Positions 1-11,700 of a DNA stretch of 64,000 nt are shown one piece after another. Below the pieces are notes generated by a model. That model searched no databases. It saw only the letters and a list, made by a program, of their open reading frames with translations, and was not told where the DNA came from. Each line of letters begins with the position of its first letter. Within the stretch, counting starts at the first letter, position 1. The stretch lies in contig CAMZMU010000049.1 of NCBI GenBank assembly GCA_947311845.1, forward strand, positions 3,283,368-3,347,367, read 5' to 3'. This DNA is from Poa pratensis. Its lineage: Eukaryota > Streptophyta > Magnoliopsida > Poales > Poaceae. The position numbers and the translations under genes were made by a program.

Positions 1-880
1 CTATGATCTTGGACTTGTTTCGAAGATAATCACAAGCCTTACAAGATCATGCATATACACATCATAGTCCATCATGTGAGGAGGAAACCACAAGAAGAGA
101 GTTTGAACTCTCTAGAAAAGATAAGCCGGTAAAACCTCCAATATCAAAAACACAACGAGATATGCATATGAAATCTGTTTTTGATGAACTAGAGCTTGGT
201 ATAGAGATGAACACAAGCTCTAAAATCTCACATGGATAAAAGACAAATAAGAACCAAGAAAGATGATATGACAAGTATGCAAAGGTTTGAGCTCTTCACA
301 AAGATGCAATCAACTTACTCACTTGAGAGCCCTTCTTGATAGTACGCTGTCTATCATATAACCCGATCTCCCACTAACATCATGAGACCGTAAAATAGAA
401 ATCCTATCAAGATCATAACCTTTGCCTTGCGCATTCCACTTGAGCTAGATGATGCCGATCTTGACTCCCTCAAGTTGAACATCTTTCTTGATTGTGCTTG
501 CTAGCACATACTTGATGAAGACTTCTCCAAATACTCCCCATACACTATTATGGTAGAGCCTCACTTAGCTCCGTCTTCATTAATCCACTTGCACTTTATC
601 TTCTTCTCTTGATATAGATGATGCTTGGAGATAAACATGAATGTTCACTCAATCTTCTTTTCCAAGCCACACTTGCAATGAGCTCAACCCTAGATGACCA
701 TTCTTCATATAAACCATTGGATAGAATCTTGGTCATCATAAATCTTTTAGAGTCCAACATATGAACTCCAATATTTTCCCATGGACAAGATCTATAATGA
801 TAACTCAATGCAAACATTAGTCCATAGGGATTGTTATTAATTACCAAAACCACGCTTGGGGCAACACATATACTTCACCA
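1..880. repeat. Partial copy of an unclassified interspersed repeat
   Basis: AT-rich non-coding DNA resembling the stretch at about 12780-13890: both hold a 'gtttgaactctct' block, a 'gagagcccttcttgatagtac'-like block and an end of the type 'attaattaccaaaacca'. The copy starts outside the window. I cannot assign the family. No gene was seen. Confidence 0.5.
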
Positions 881-967
881 TTTCAACCCGAAAACTAATC
901 GTTAATATGGTGGGTAACTTACGTATTCAAGGCTGGGTAAGTTATATGTTACGGGGTGGGTAACTTT

Positions 968-1200
968 GAGTTAAAAAAAAAGTCGTCAAAACATATATAC
1001 ATGTGATCTAGTTTCGAAGATCTCGTCGCGACTAGTCCAATAGTGAAAACGGATATTAAATCAGATAAACGGTTTGGCCTATAAAACATTTTGAATTTCG
1101 TGTTTGCATTTAATGCGGGAAGACATCACCTTTTTTTAATTTTGGTGCATGCAAAGGAGGCTTCTATCTCTCATTCCGTGCGTACGGTTATGCTAATCAA
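968..1200. repeat. Fragment related to the long terminal inverted repeat of the element at 8738-14740
   Basis: The text from 'caaaacatata' through 'tctagtttcgaagatctcg' and 'tagtgaaaac' to 'ttgaatttcgtg' follows the right inverted repeat at about 14440-14580 in order and orientation, with many substitutions. It looks like a solo terminal fragment of the same Mutator-like family. The flanking DNA at 881-967 and 1201-1610 shows nothing else I recognise. Confidence 0.45.
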
Positions 1201-1610
1201 CAGGCGCCTTATATGTAGTCGTGTCCAAGAAAAAATAAGCGTCCCAAAGCAATCCCCGAACCGTACGGTCACGCCGGCAAAGCAAGCAAGCTAGCACGGG
1301 AATATACCAAGCACGCTGCGGCTGCTGCAGGCCTGTCCCAGAGCAGCATGCATAGATGGATCGTGATAACAACAGCAATAATACTACGGTGCGGAGGCAA
1401 CGCATGCATCACCGGGAGATTCAACTACAGTACATGCAGGTATCAATCAGACCGGCGGTAATTTTCCTCGAGCGTACGACGCAATTCGGTTGACAAAGTT
1501 GGAGAGGCGCGAGCACTTCGATCTCTTCATCCGAAGTTTGGAGTGTCCCGCCACCTCCAACGATGGCAAAACGAGGGACCTCGTTTTCAGTGTTCCCTGA
1601 TGGTTTTTTC

Positions 1611-1692
1611 TGTTAGAACAAGAGTCCATTTAAAAAAAAAAAAAAAAAAAATGACGGACCCTCAAGGTATCATATTTGTTAGAACAAGAGTC
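1611..1692. repeat. 16-bp direct repeat flanking a short A-rich insert
   Basis: TGTTAGAACAAGAGTC occurs at 1611-1626 and again at 1677-1692. Between the copies lie about 50 bp with a run of roughly 20 A. A 16-bp repeat beside an A-run is what a tiny, severely truncated LINE/SINE-type insertion leaves, but a local slippage duplication would look the same. Confidence 0.35.
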
Positions 1693-1787
1693 TAGCCCAG
1701 TATCATATTTGTTAACCTTTTACCAAAAAAAAAAAGTCTAGTTCCAAATTTTAGTACAGCTCAATCTGCCCTCAAGGTTCTACGTAT

Positions 1788-2050
1788 CACTACTGGAAAA
1801 AAGTCTTACTAGTGACAGGCCCATAATGCCCAACGGTGATGATGGAGGGCTACGTCACCGATATACTGTCACTGGTAATCTATTATCGGTGGCATCCCTC
1901 CATACGTCGTTGGTAACCTGCTCCAGTGACGACATTTCACGTCACCAGTTTGCGTACAACCGTCGAGCCAGGGCTCAGCAGTGCAGTACCAGTGGCATTC
2001 AACTAACAGAATTACCGTCGGGCGTAATTCACGCGTGACTAGCCTGGTTT
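1788..2050. mobile_element. CACTA transposon end (left), GTCAC-type subterminal repeats
   Basis: The sequence starts CACTACTGGAAAA, a typical CACTA terminal inverted repeat. It is followed at 1813-1950 by closely spaced direct and inverted copies of a GTGAC/GTCAC core, such as 'gtgacagg', 'cgtcaccg' and 'ctgtcactgg'. Such arrays are the transposase-binding subterminal repeats of CACTA elements. No matching right end with this repeat type is visible in the window. Confidence 0.7.
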
Positions 2051-2692
2051 GGAGAGGACCATCTGTAGTAAGTAATCCGTGACATATGTGTCTCATATCT
2101 GCCCGTCAGTACTCTATTTTCAGCAACTGTGTTTATCTTCATGGTAACAAGTTGATCTTGGTGGCCGTAGCTTGCTCTTGTTTGATGCTCAACTAAACCC
2201 CAAACAATGAACTCCAACTCTCAATTGATAGGAATGGAACTGAGAGAGCTGCTAGGTTCCGCTTACCCTACCCACAGGGGTCGGGTGCTATTTATAGGTC
2301 TGAGAGAATCTAGCCATTGGGGATTTGTACTTTCGTATGGATAAGGAATAACGGCTAGTTCATCAATTGAGGTTTTGCCTCGATCTGAGGTTGTCCTTTT
2401 TGCTGGTTTTGTGCAGAGGTGCAACAATCACCTGAGACTCCAATCATGGCCTTGAAGCCTCAACTCCTTGCATCAGCTTATTACTACATGAGGCACTAGA
2501 GTCAACACGGATTTACTAGGCCGCGGCCTCTGCTTCAACCATGTGTGTTCAAGCTAGGGTCTCACTGTAAGCGCGGACCGATGCCTTAAAGAGATTTGCA
2601 TAGGAAGGGTACTGTATGTTGTGGTAGATTGAATTGGATTGAGTTGAGCACACAACAAGTTTCGAGTTCGGCCTTGAAGATCATACCCCCCT

Positions 2693-2720
<28 letters not shown>
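2693..2720. repeat. Poly-C tract, 28 C
   Basis: An uninterrupted run of 28 C, preceded by a shorter C-rich stretch. On the other strand this is a G run able to form G-quadruplex. Run length is not reliable in most sequence data. Confidence 0.9.
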
Positions 2721-2723
<3 letters not shown>

Positions 2724-2950
2724 AGTACATTTTTTTCCTATGACTCAAAGCTATAAAATGAGGCTACATCTTCATCCTCACTCCGCTCCGAGTCTTCAAG
2801 CATGCTAGAATTGCTCCTTGCTTCAAGGCAGCGTCTGCGCCTTTTATGCTTGAACCGGTACCATCCTCAACGTTGTTCCGCGACAGTGCTTCATGTGCGC
2901 AGATTCACTCCTTGTATAGGCAGTGTTTGTGTCTATTAGTCTTCTGCTTG

Positions 2951-3152
2951 TCGTCGCTACAGCAGAGAGTCCTCAAGGGCGTTCAATTGGTTTCTTGCGT
3001 CAAGCAAGAGTATGCGCCTTGAGTTCTTCATTTGGTGTTGTCTTCAACACATCGTCGCTACAGCAGATAGTCCTCAAAGGCGTTTAGTTGATTGCTTGCA
3101 TCAAGCAAGTGTATGCGCCTTGAGTCTTCATTGAGTGCTGAATTGAACGTTT
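2951..3152. repeat. Tandem duplication, period about 101 bp
   Basis: 'tcgtcgctacagcaga.agtcctcaa' starts at 2951 and again at 3052. Both copies continue through 'caagcaag.gtatgcgccttgag' with scattered substitutions, so the duplication is not recent. Confidence 0.7.
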
Positions 3153-4974
3153 GCTTCTTTGTGGTTCTCAAGCACGCCTGATATGCTCATGAGATGGCGT
3201 CTTTCTTCTTGAGTACTTTTTGAGGGTTGTCTTCATGGTGTCAAAATCAACTTCCGGACTATGTGCCTGTGTACACTAGATGAAATTGTTAGTCCCTTAA
3301 TTGTATTGTCATCAATCATCCAAAACCTACTAGAGGGCACTAGATGCACTTTCAGTTAGTCGAATGAATCTATATCGTGGATTGAGAAGAGAGTTAAGCT
3401 ATTAAAGGGATGAAAATAACTCGCCTATAGCTTGACACAGTATATCGTGAGCCAAAGGGATTTAAACGAAAGTCACATTGAAAAGGTTCATCGTCATGAC
3501 TTTGCGGCACCGCGGAAGCCGTCATGTTCTGCTAGGAGACACTGCCGAGTATCGAGTTGAGCCGGGTTAGGCACTAGTCGTGTTCGGGTGACCGTGAACC
3601 TGCAGAGTCACACACTTAAGAGAAAGGAGCCAGCCGATGTATGATCCGAATGACATGAGCCGACTGGGTTGGACCTAAGCCAGACAGGAAGTGAGTAACT
3701 GAGTTGGACTCACAGTGACTAGATTAGGGTTTTAGTAAGTGGCCACAAATGTTGCCGGTCCACACTTACTCCCCTATATATAGTGGAGGTAGGTGTGCAT
3801 GGGTACGGTTAGACCATTTTTCCATGCGCTGGAAACCCTACCTACTACCTCCGCAAGTCCTAGAGCCGGATGAACGGATCTAGCAATACGCCGCCGGCGC
3901 TCCATCTTGCGTGGATACCGACAGAGACACCGTGCGTTCGTGTAAAGACGAAGGAGTTCGTGGGAGCTGGATCTGTTCGTGGAATCGAGCGGTACAAGGA
4001 CTGCACTGCCCCGACGCGCTACATCAAGTTCCACAACTGCGCGTCTAGTGGCAATCCTCATGTCCTCTGACCTCGGCTGGATCTTGGGTGCTCGCGTAGA
4101 AAACTTTTGTTTGCAATCGTTGCATCTCTACGTGGCCCAACACTACGCACTGTTCATCTTATCACATAGACGAGCAGAGCAAGCCGGCTTGCCGTTAGCC
4201 GGCCATCCCACCATTGTAACTTTGAGCACCTCACATGCTTGATTTATACAACAGCACATGAAATAGGGCTATTACCGGCGATCCTCCTGGGGTCCAAACC
4301 TGTATACATTCTTATGTGCATCAGGTTGTTGGCCCATCGGATCGTGGCCACATACCATACCTATATAAATTTATTGCCGGGACACAAAACCCCGACACTC
4401 TGAGTCCCACAGATCATGCTCCCAACCATTGGATTCTCAAATATCCAACGGCCTCCATCCATTTCTCCCCTCGCTTCCTCTCTCCTTATCCCTTCCTCTC
4501 TCCCTCCTTATCCCCGCCGTCAACCACCCGACCACCCTGCTTCTTCCTCGCCATTGCCACCGAGGAGAGGAGCCACTGAGGAGCCGCCTCCAACTGCTTC
4601 GACGACTGCCCGAGGCTCTGCATCGTGCGTCACCGACGAGCCGCCTCGCACAGCCACCATCGGGATGGACATCGCCCAATTTTGTCTCCAACCGCCGTCC
4701 GGATGCGCTCCGGGGATAAGGTCTGCCGCCGTCCTCCTCCTGTGCAGACCGCCGCCCGGGAGCACGGTGGAGCTGGGGCCACACTGGTAGGACAGCCTCG
4801 TCGACGGCATGCTTGAGCTGCGTTGGCTGAGGAGCTGCAGTGGGCCACGCTCGGGGAGAGGCTCCCATCCGAGCCACCGCTGCTACGAGATGGTGGCCTC
4901 CATCCTGCTCGGCGCCGAGAATAGCAACATCATCTTCGACTCCTGGCAACAGCAGCGCAACGCCGGCGGCACTT

Positions 4975-5316
4975 TTTGTTTTATCACTGTTCATATGGTT
5001 TGCCAAGTGTAACACTCAGGCAATCTCTTTGCCTTTGCCGAGTGTTACACTTGGTAAACCGATCTGTTTCAGCCGTTTTTCCGTTTGTCTTATTTTTTAA
5101 ACCGAGTACAAATCTTTGCTGAGGACCCCAAAAAATACTCGGCAAACTCTCTGCCGAGTACCTGAGAGAAAACACTCGGCATTCCCTGCTTTGTCGACGT
5201 GGCATAAGCTGAGCCGGATTTGCCGAGCGTAACACTCAGCAAAGTCTTTGCCGAGTATTTTTTTGACGATAACGGAGTATGTTTGATACTCGGCAACAAA
5301 TCGTTTTCCAGTAGTG
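4975..5316. mobile_element. CACTA transposon end (right), TGCCGAGT-type subterminal repeats
   Basis: Ends in TTTTCCAGTAGTG, the reverse complement of CACTACTGGAAAA. From about 5000 it carries repeated TTTGCCGAGTGTTACAC / ACTCGGCAAA motifs in both orientations, a subterminal array well known from grass CACTA elements. This repeat type differs completely from that at the left end (1788-2050), so the two ends probably belong to different families. The 3-bp flanks (TAT on the left, ATA on the right) do not match. The element ends 434 bp upstream of the GLR start codon. Confidence 0.75.
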
Positions 5317-5749
5317 ATATATTATGAATCTAACGATCCAGGAAAAGGGATGTCACTTTTTTGCAACTTCAAGTTGCTGTAGGAGTTGATCTAAACGTAG
5401 ATACGAACTGTATTTTCTTCTCAAATAGACACATAGTACTACATTGACTATACATGCATATCTCTCCCATAAAAAAAATAGGAGGAAACAATTAATTTTC
5501 GTCACAGATTGTCCAGAGATCGATGGGGAGCATGAATTACAATCGGCCGGCTAGCTAGCAGTCGGAGGTTTCGAGGCAAGTTCGCCAGCAGCCATCCCTG
5601 TCTCTCCCTCGCGCACGTCGCTCGCTGCGCGGCACGTACGGACAATGTGTATATATAGTATTTGTCTATGACTGTTGTTACGTATCACTGTACACGGTAA
5701 ACAAACTGATCAACAAGAAATTAAGTTATACCCAGTTAGTAGATCTCGC
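5317..5749 (+). promoter_or_regulatory. GLR upstream region with candidate TATA box
   Basis: TATATATAG at 5650-5658 lies 92 bp before the GLR start codon, a normal spacing for a plant core promoter with a short leader. The upstream boundary is the CACTA terminus at 5316, so the non-transposon promoter is at most about 430 bp. No other motif was called. Confidence 0.5.
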
Positions 5750-8700
5750 ATGGAATTCCCAATAAGGTGCTCGATCGTCTTCCTGTCTCTGCTCGTGCTT
5801 TGGAGCACCGGCGTCGGGTTGTCACCCACCACAGCGGCGGCGGCGCCGCCGGTGTGGGTAGGCATGGTGCTGGACCTGAGGAGCGACGTTGGGAGGAAGA
5901 GACGCGCCTGCGTTTCCAACGCATTGCACGACTTCGACCTCAAGCACCCGAGCTACGCCACGCGGGTGGAGCTGCGCGTGATGGATTCGCACGGTGATCT
6001 CGCCACGGCAGAACATGCTGGTAACTAAACGTCGACCTCTTTTAGTGCCTACTAGTATGCATACAACTTTAAGCTCAACTTTAACACAAGGTTGAGCAAA
6101 TACATCCCATCACCAGAGTTGGGGTGCGCAGTGAGAAAAACTACTCCAACATGAGCTCTTGTAGTCCTAGTCCTAGGCCCGCCCTTGTCCCTAACAGCGT
6201 GTTTGAAAATTTTAGAGAAAGGAAATGGGAATTTAGAGGTGGGATCGAGTTTGTCAAGGATTTAGGCCCAATCCCATCTTTGGTGTGTGGTGGGAATAAC
6301 CTGGGAATTTGATAGAAAGTTTTGGGCTGTGGGTTCAGGCATTGTCCAGTAGTAGCTTGATTAAACGTACGCTGGAGCTGGTTCGGTCAAACGCATGCTT
6401 GACGAGATAAACCGGAGATTAATTCGTAAACAAAAAGACTAACGTAGAGGTTTTCTCGCTTCTTACAGCGGGACGTGCACAACCAACAACACGGGGATTT
6501 TTTTTCTGTTTCAATTCCCTGTCCCAGCTGAATTACGAGGGGCACCCAGTGAAGAGATATGAGAGTTAGCCTCCTTAATTCCCTTTCCCTATCGGTGCTT
6601 AACTCCCGTTTCCTCCAACCATACAAGAGATTTTACATCTCATACCCCTCAAACTCCCATTCCCTCTTCTCAACTCCCCCAACCAAACAGTTTGTAAGGT
6701 TAATACACCCAAGTTTTGCTACCAGTGGCGCAGGGGCCAGGCCCCGCCATCGATCGGCCACCCCCAAGCACTTACAGCTGGGGCCAATACTAATTGCATG
6801 CTAATCGTAGTTATTTTCCGCCATTTGAATACGCAAGCAATGCTGCCGCACGGCCCAAAGCCCAAAAGGTACATGCATAGGCCTAAAACTGGCTCTACCG
6901 CACGATCCCGCACTCACATGTTAACTGATTTTCCCTCAAAAAAAAAAACATGTTAACTGATCGCCACCGCCAAAAAAATAACTTGTCCAACATCTAGCGC
7001 GAGGGGCGAGGGATCCAGCGGCAAGCCCTCAACTAGTTTACTGATCGCCGCCGCCGGTCGACCTTTCTACGCGCGCTATTGCCGTCAGCCCTGGAAGCGG
7101 CTGCTTCTCGTGATGATTTGGTCTCCTCCAAGCGCGTCCAACCCCGGCAGTCCGTCATGCACGAGCCCGCTCGGCCGCTGACCGCCGTCTCCGGCTTGAC
7201 GCACCATGGATCATCCAGGAAAATAAACACCAGATTATATCTCAAGGTATGTTAATCCTATTTGTTGTGTCGGTAATGCCTTAATGCACTACAAAACTAA
7301 GTAAATGATTGGTTCGTAAATGTAGCACTTTGCTTAGATGCAAGATGTACATCTAATTTATCTCTTGTTCAGTTTAGCTATATACTTCTCCAGATATAAA
7401 CTAAAGAAAAACAAAAGAGCATATTTCTTTTTTCCAAGCCAAATATATACCATCAAGCTCAAACCCTTGTGGACTCAAAATTAGAATTCAACTTGGGTTA
7501 ATCAATTCGTATAATCTTGTAGGTAATGGGGGAGGTAAATGTAAACGGACACTTGTCAAACATGTGTGTAAATGTCTTAGATAGATTATAAACATGTACC
7601 CTTGGTGTAAAGAAAAAGACGATTTTCTGTGAGATTGGATATACATGATATACACATATAGGGAAATATATTATACGTCATATGTGATCGGTGCCTCTTT
7701 CCCCCCCCCCCCCCCCCCCCCCCCCACACATGATCAAATCCTGGATCCGCCCCTGTTTGCTACCCCAAATCCTATACGCCACCCGCTGTGGCGCGATCCT
7801 CCCGTGCCGCCTGAAGCCGGTGCGTTTTTTCTTCTATTTTCCTTTTTCTTTTCTTTTTTCTTTTCTTTTTTCACTCTTTTTTCTTTTTTTTGTTCTTCCT
7901 TTATTTTCTGTTTCTTGTTTATAAATGTTCATGATTTAAAAAAATATATTTATATTTTAAACTAATTTTTCATGTTTTTAAAAAATGTTCATGGGGTTCG
8001 AAAAAAATTCTCAGGGTGTTCAAAAAACTGTTCATGGGGTTAAGAAAATGTTCGCATTTTAAAAGTAAGTTCGCAGGGTTCAAAAAAAATTCATTGGGTC
8101 TAAAAAATGTTCGTGATTCAAAACTATGTTCATCGAATTCAAGCAAATATTCACAGAGTTCAGAAAATGTTCACGGATTCAAAAAATGTATTTTCCATTA
8201 TTAAAATGGTTTTGTAAATAAAATAGAACCTGGTATTTTTTAAATCTATTCAAAAATAAAACTTAAAAAATCAAAAAGTAAAAAATCTCACATGTTAATG
8301 GGTCACGATAATGCGGCCAATTAAGTGGATCCTTTTGGGGGAACTCGCGCAGCTTAAAGCGGTGAATATGAGCTCCCTATTGGAACTACCATGCGTACAA
8401 AACCCACGGCATAACCTGAGACTATTGGAGCCTGTTTAGTACTCCCTCCGTCCCAGTTGCAATAAAAAAAAAAGTACTCTCTCCGTCCCATATTAATTGA
8501 CGCTGAAACGGATGTATCTAGCACTGACCAAGCGTACAAATCCCACGGCATAACCTGAGACTATTGGAGCCTGTTTAGTATAGAAAAAACCCACAAGAGT
8601 GCAAACAGGGCCCCCTCCATGCCGCTCAAGCGATGCATTGCTGCCAAATCGCCCGCTAAGTCGGTCAGCTTGTCAAACTGGCCCACCTAGGCATGTTTAG

Positions 8701-11700
8701 AGAAATGAAACTTGGAGGCCCTTCTTAATTATGAGCGTGCGAAGTCTTTATTTTGGCAAATTCGTTAGAAACGTTCGATTTTTGCACAGTCCTATTTGCT
8801 TTCTTTCTATTTGCGACATACACCGCATGGCATGGTTGACAAGTGTCACAATGAGAAAGTCTTGTGGGGATTTCGTGTCCTACACGGGATGGGTGAGATG
8901 TTTGTACGCACTTTTTTCGGGATTAAAACCTCAAAATGAAATATCTTTACAACCATTAGTCCAAATAATGAACCATTTTCACCGTTGTGTTTCTCGCGTC
9001 AAGATATTTGAAACTACATCCCATATTGATAGGTTTTGGTGAACTTTTTTCCCGTACTTTAGAAACTAGTATATTTATACTTCGTCGAGTACTTCGGTTT
9101 TTTGTGTATGTGTACTTCGTGTTGTTAGTTTACATACTGCACAATGAAGTACAGGCGCACTGTATTGTGGATACTCCACCTTATGCATTGAGGTCTATTA
9201 ATTATTTGCTAATGGTTTTAGTTGAAATGGGAATTGCAGTAACCTCTACCAAATACAGGGAAAAAATAGATAATGGGAGTACGCTTGCTAGTAGAAGTAA
9301 AATTGATCATCTATAACATCACGTGGAACAGGTGATGTCTATCTTCCTATCGAATCATGACAATTATTTGAACAATAATCAACATAAAAACCTCCATTAT
9401 TGAAAAAAATGCTACAAAGTGTTGAACAACATGTACTTTTTGTGTAAGTCAAATAAAACATATTTTATTTTGGAACAAAAATCGTATCCATGGAACAAAG
9501 TGTTGCACAATGCAAAACATTTGTTGTGTTCCACGAGAACTAAAAATCTTCTATCTAGGAACAAAAAAGCCATATTAAATGGAACAAAGTGTTCGACATC
9601 AAATGATTTTTTTTGAGAGAACACATAAATGCTTATCGGTAGTTTGGAAGAAAATATTTCCTAGACTGGAAAAGAAGTAATATCTAGAAAGCAAACTATT
9701 GCATAGTACGACCATTTTCTGTATAAGCTAGAACAAGCAATCTTTTAGCCAGTAACAAAACGTTGTGTCGATGGAGTGTTTTGTTACGTTGTAATAAATA
9801 ATATTCTATTCTAGGTACAAAAACCCATATCAATGGAACAAAGTGTTACACGACAGAAATACACACGAAGAAAAATCTTTTAAGCTAGAACAAAAATTAA
9901 TGTCAACGGAACAAAATTTTGCACAGTAAAGAAAATTATTTTGTGTAAGATGGAACAAACAATTTTTATCTACAAATAAGTTAATGTGGATTAAACAACA
10001 TTTTATATAAAATGGATCAAATTTTAGCGAGCATGGAAAAAAATCATAACTATTAGAACCGAAAATTATTGCCCGAGAAACAGAACAACAAGACGAATAA
10101 AATTTTAGGTCAAGTGGAACAAAATTTTAGTGCCCTAACCCCAGGAATAAATTATGTCTACAAGAGGATCCCAAATTTTGGACAAAGTCTAATGATTTTA
10201 GCACCCGCGGAACGAATCATGACTACAACCGGAAGGAACTTTTGGACAAAGTGGAAGAAATCACGACTACAAATGGAACAAATATTGAGCTCCAAGAAAC
10301 AAATCACATCTGCAAAGGGAACAAAATATTAGACAAAGTAGAACAAAATTTTAGCGCTTCGGAAACAAATCACTACTATGAAAGGAACAAAAAATTTGAA
10401 TCTAGTTGAAAAAATATTAGCGGCAGTGGAACAAATCACGGGTACGAAATGAACAAAATTTTGTTCTAAGTAGAAAAGAATTAAAAAATTATGTAATAAA
10501 AGAAATAAAAATATTAGAATGAAAGGTAATCTGGATGTCTGGCTTAAAGGTAATCTGAAAGGTAATATTGGAGAGGAGGACACTTCATTATCAAGATTAG
10601 GACATTATTTTGCTGGACGTTCATACATATAACATTCATAGCATGTCCTCCTCGTGATGGGTTTCTTCTTCACTCTCGTCTAGTAATTTCCTCCTTGATG
10701 ATGTGACACAAATTTTCTTTGATTTCCTCTACATGGTTAGCCATACAACAACTAGTAGAACAAGAAGCATTTTGACCATGGTCACGTCGAGAAGAGAGCA
10801 TATCATCACAATACTTAATCAAGAAAATTTTAGAAGATATGCATGGACCTTTAACACTAAAATGAGTAAAGAACTTGTTGCAAGAAGTGTCTAGGTCCAA
10901 GTAAGATTCACTCCTAGCACAAGAGGGGAATCATCAATATGGATATGCTCAACTTCATCATCATATGAGATTTCTTCACTCACCATGACATAACCTTATA
11001 ACAAACCACATGTTGTTGAAGTGGATGATTTTGTGATGCCCTCACATTTTGAGATGGACGCAATTGGTGGTTCTTCATGATAAGAAGATTGGGGGAACTC
11101 CTCAATTAACACATCCGATGGAAGAGTGTCCTCATGAAGTGAACCCACTAAATGTGTCCTCTAGCTTGGTCCATGTCTGATGAGTCGTCTAAAACTTTGA
11201 CATCATCAAGATGACAACATAAACTTTGGAGCTCAAAGAAAGTATAAATTATTTAGATACTTTTGCTTAGAGATGTAAGTTTTTCCCATCCTCTAAATAA
11301 AGGTTTTGCGAATCCATCGGAGGAGAAAACCCTACATCTAGAAATTGCTCTATATTTGGACAAAAGTTCCAAAATTTACAAAGCATGTGATTTCTCCATA
11401 AGGGATAATTTATGCCAGAAAAAATAAAGGTGTCATTGTGCACTATACCACTGGTCGACATCTTTATACTCAGGGTGGTGAAGCCCAAGAAAGAGTGACC
11501 ATGCTCTGATAAGAATTGAAAGATCGATATGTCGCCTAGACGAAGGGGTGAATAGGCATTTTATAAACTACTCAGGATTTGGCTTGAAAGAATGTGGAAA
11601 TAAACTACTCGCTTAGTTTTGAAGCACAAAACTTAAATATGCTAGGCTCAAGTAAGTGCACCATCAAATTAAGCCAAGAAAGAGGAGGACAAGAGAAATA

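Larger units (their letters stand above)
2051..4974. other. Repeat-rich DNA between two CACTA ends; no intact gene
   Basis: Holds a 28-base C run (2693-2720), a 101-bp tandem duplication (2951-3152) and a family end of the form ATGCACTTTCAG at 3344-3355, also seen at 13904-13915. The GC-rich block 4430-4975 is open in several frames on both strands and reads partly like coding DNA at 4885-4975 (MVASILLGAENSNIIFD), perhaps a captured gene fragment. I recognise no domain. Confidence 0.4.

Noticed and set aside
3480..4250. Possible LTR-retrotransposon leader or LTR
   Set aside because: Composition and the 'cctatatatagtggagg' block suggest a promoter-like LTR, but no second LTR, primer-binding site or polyprotein was found.
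4437..5015. 192-residue open frame on the minus strand
   Set aside because: GC-rich block open in several frames on both strands at once, inside transposon DNA; Arg/Pro/Gly-rich translation with no motif. Treated as a by-product of composition.
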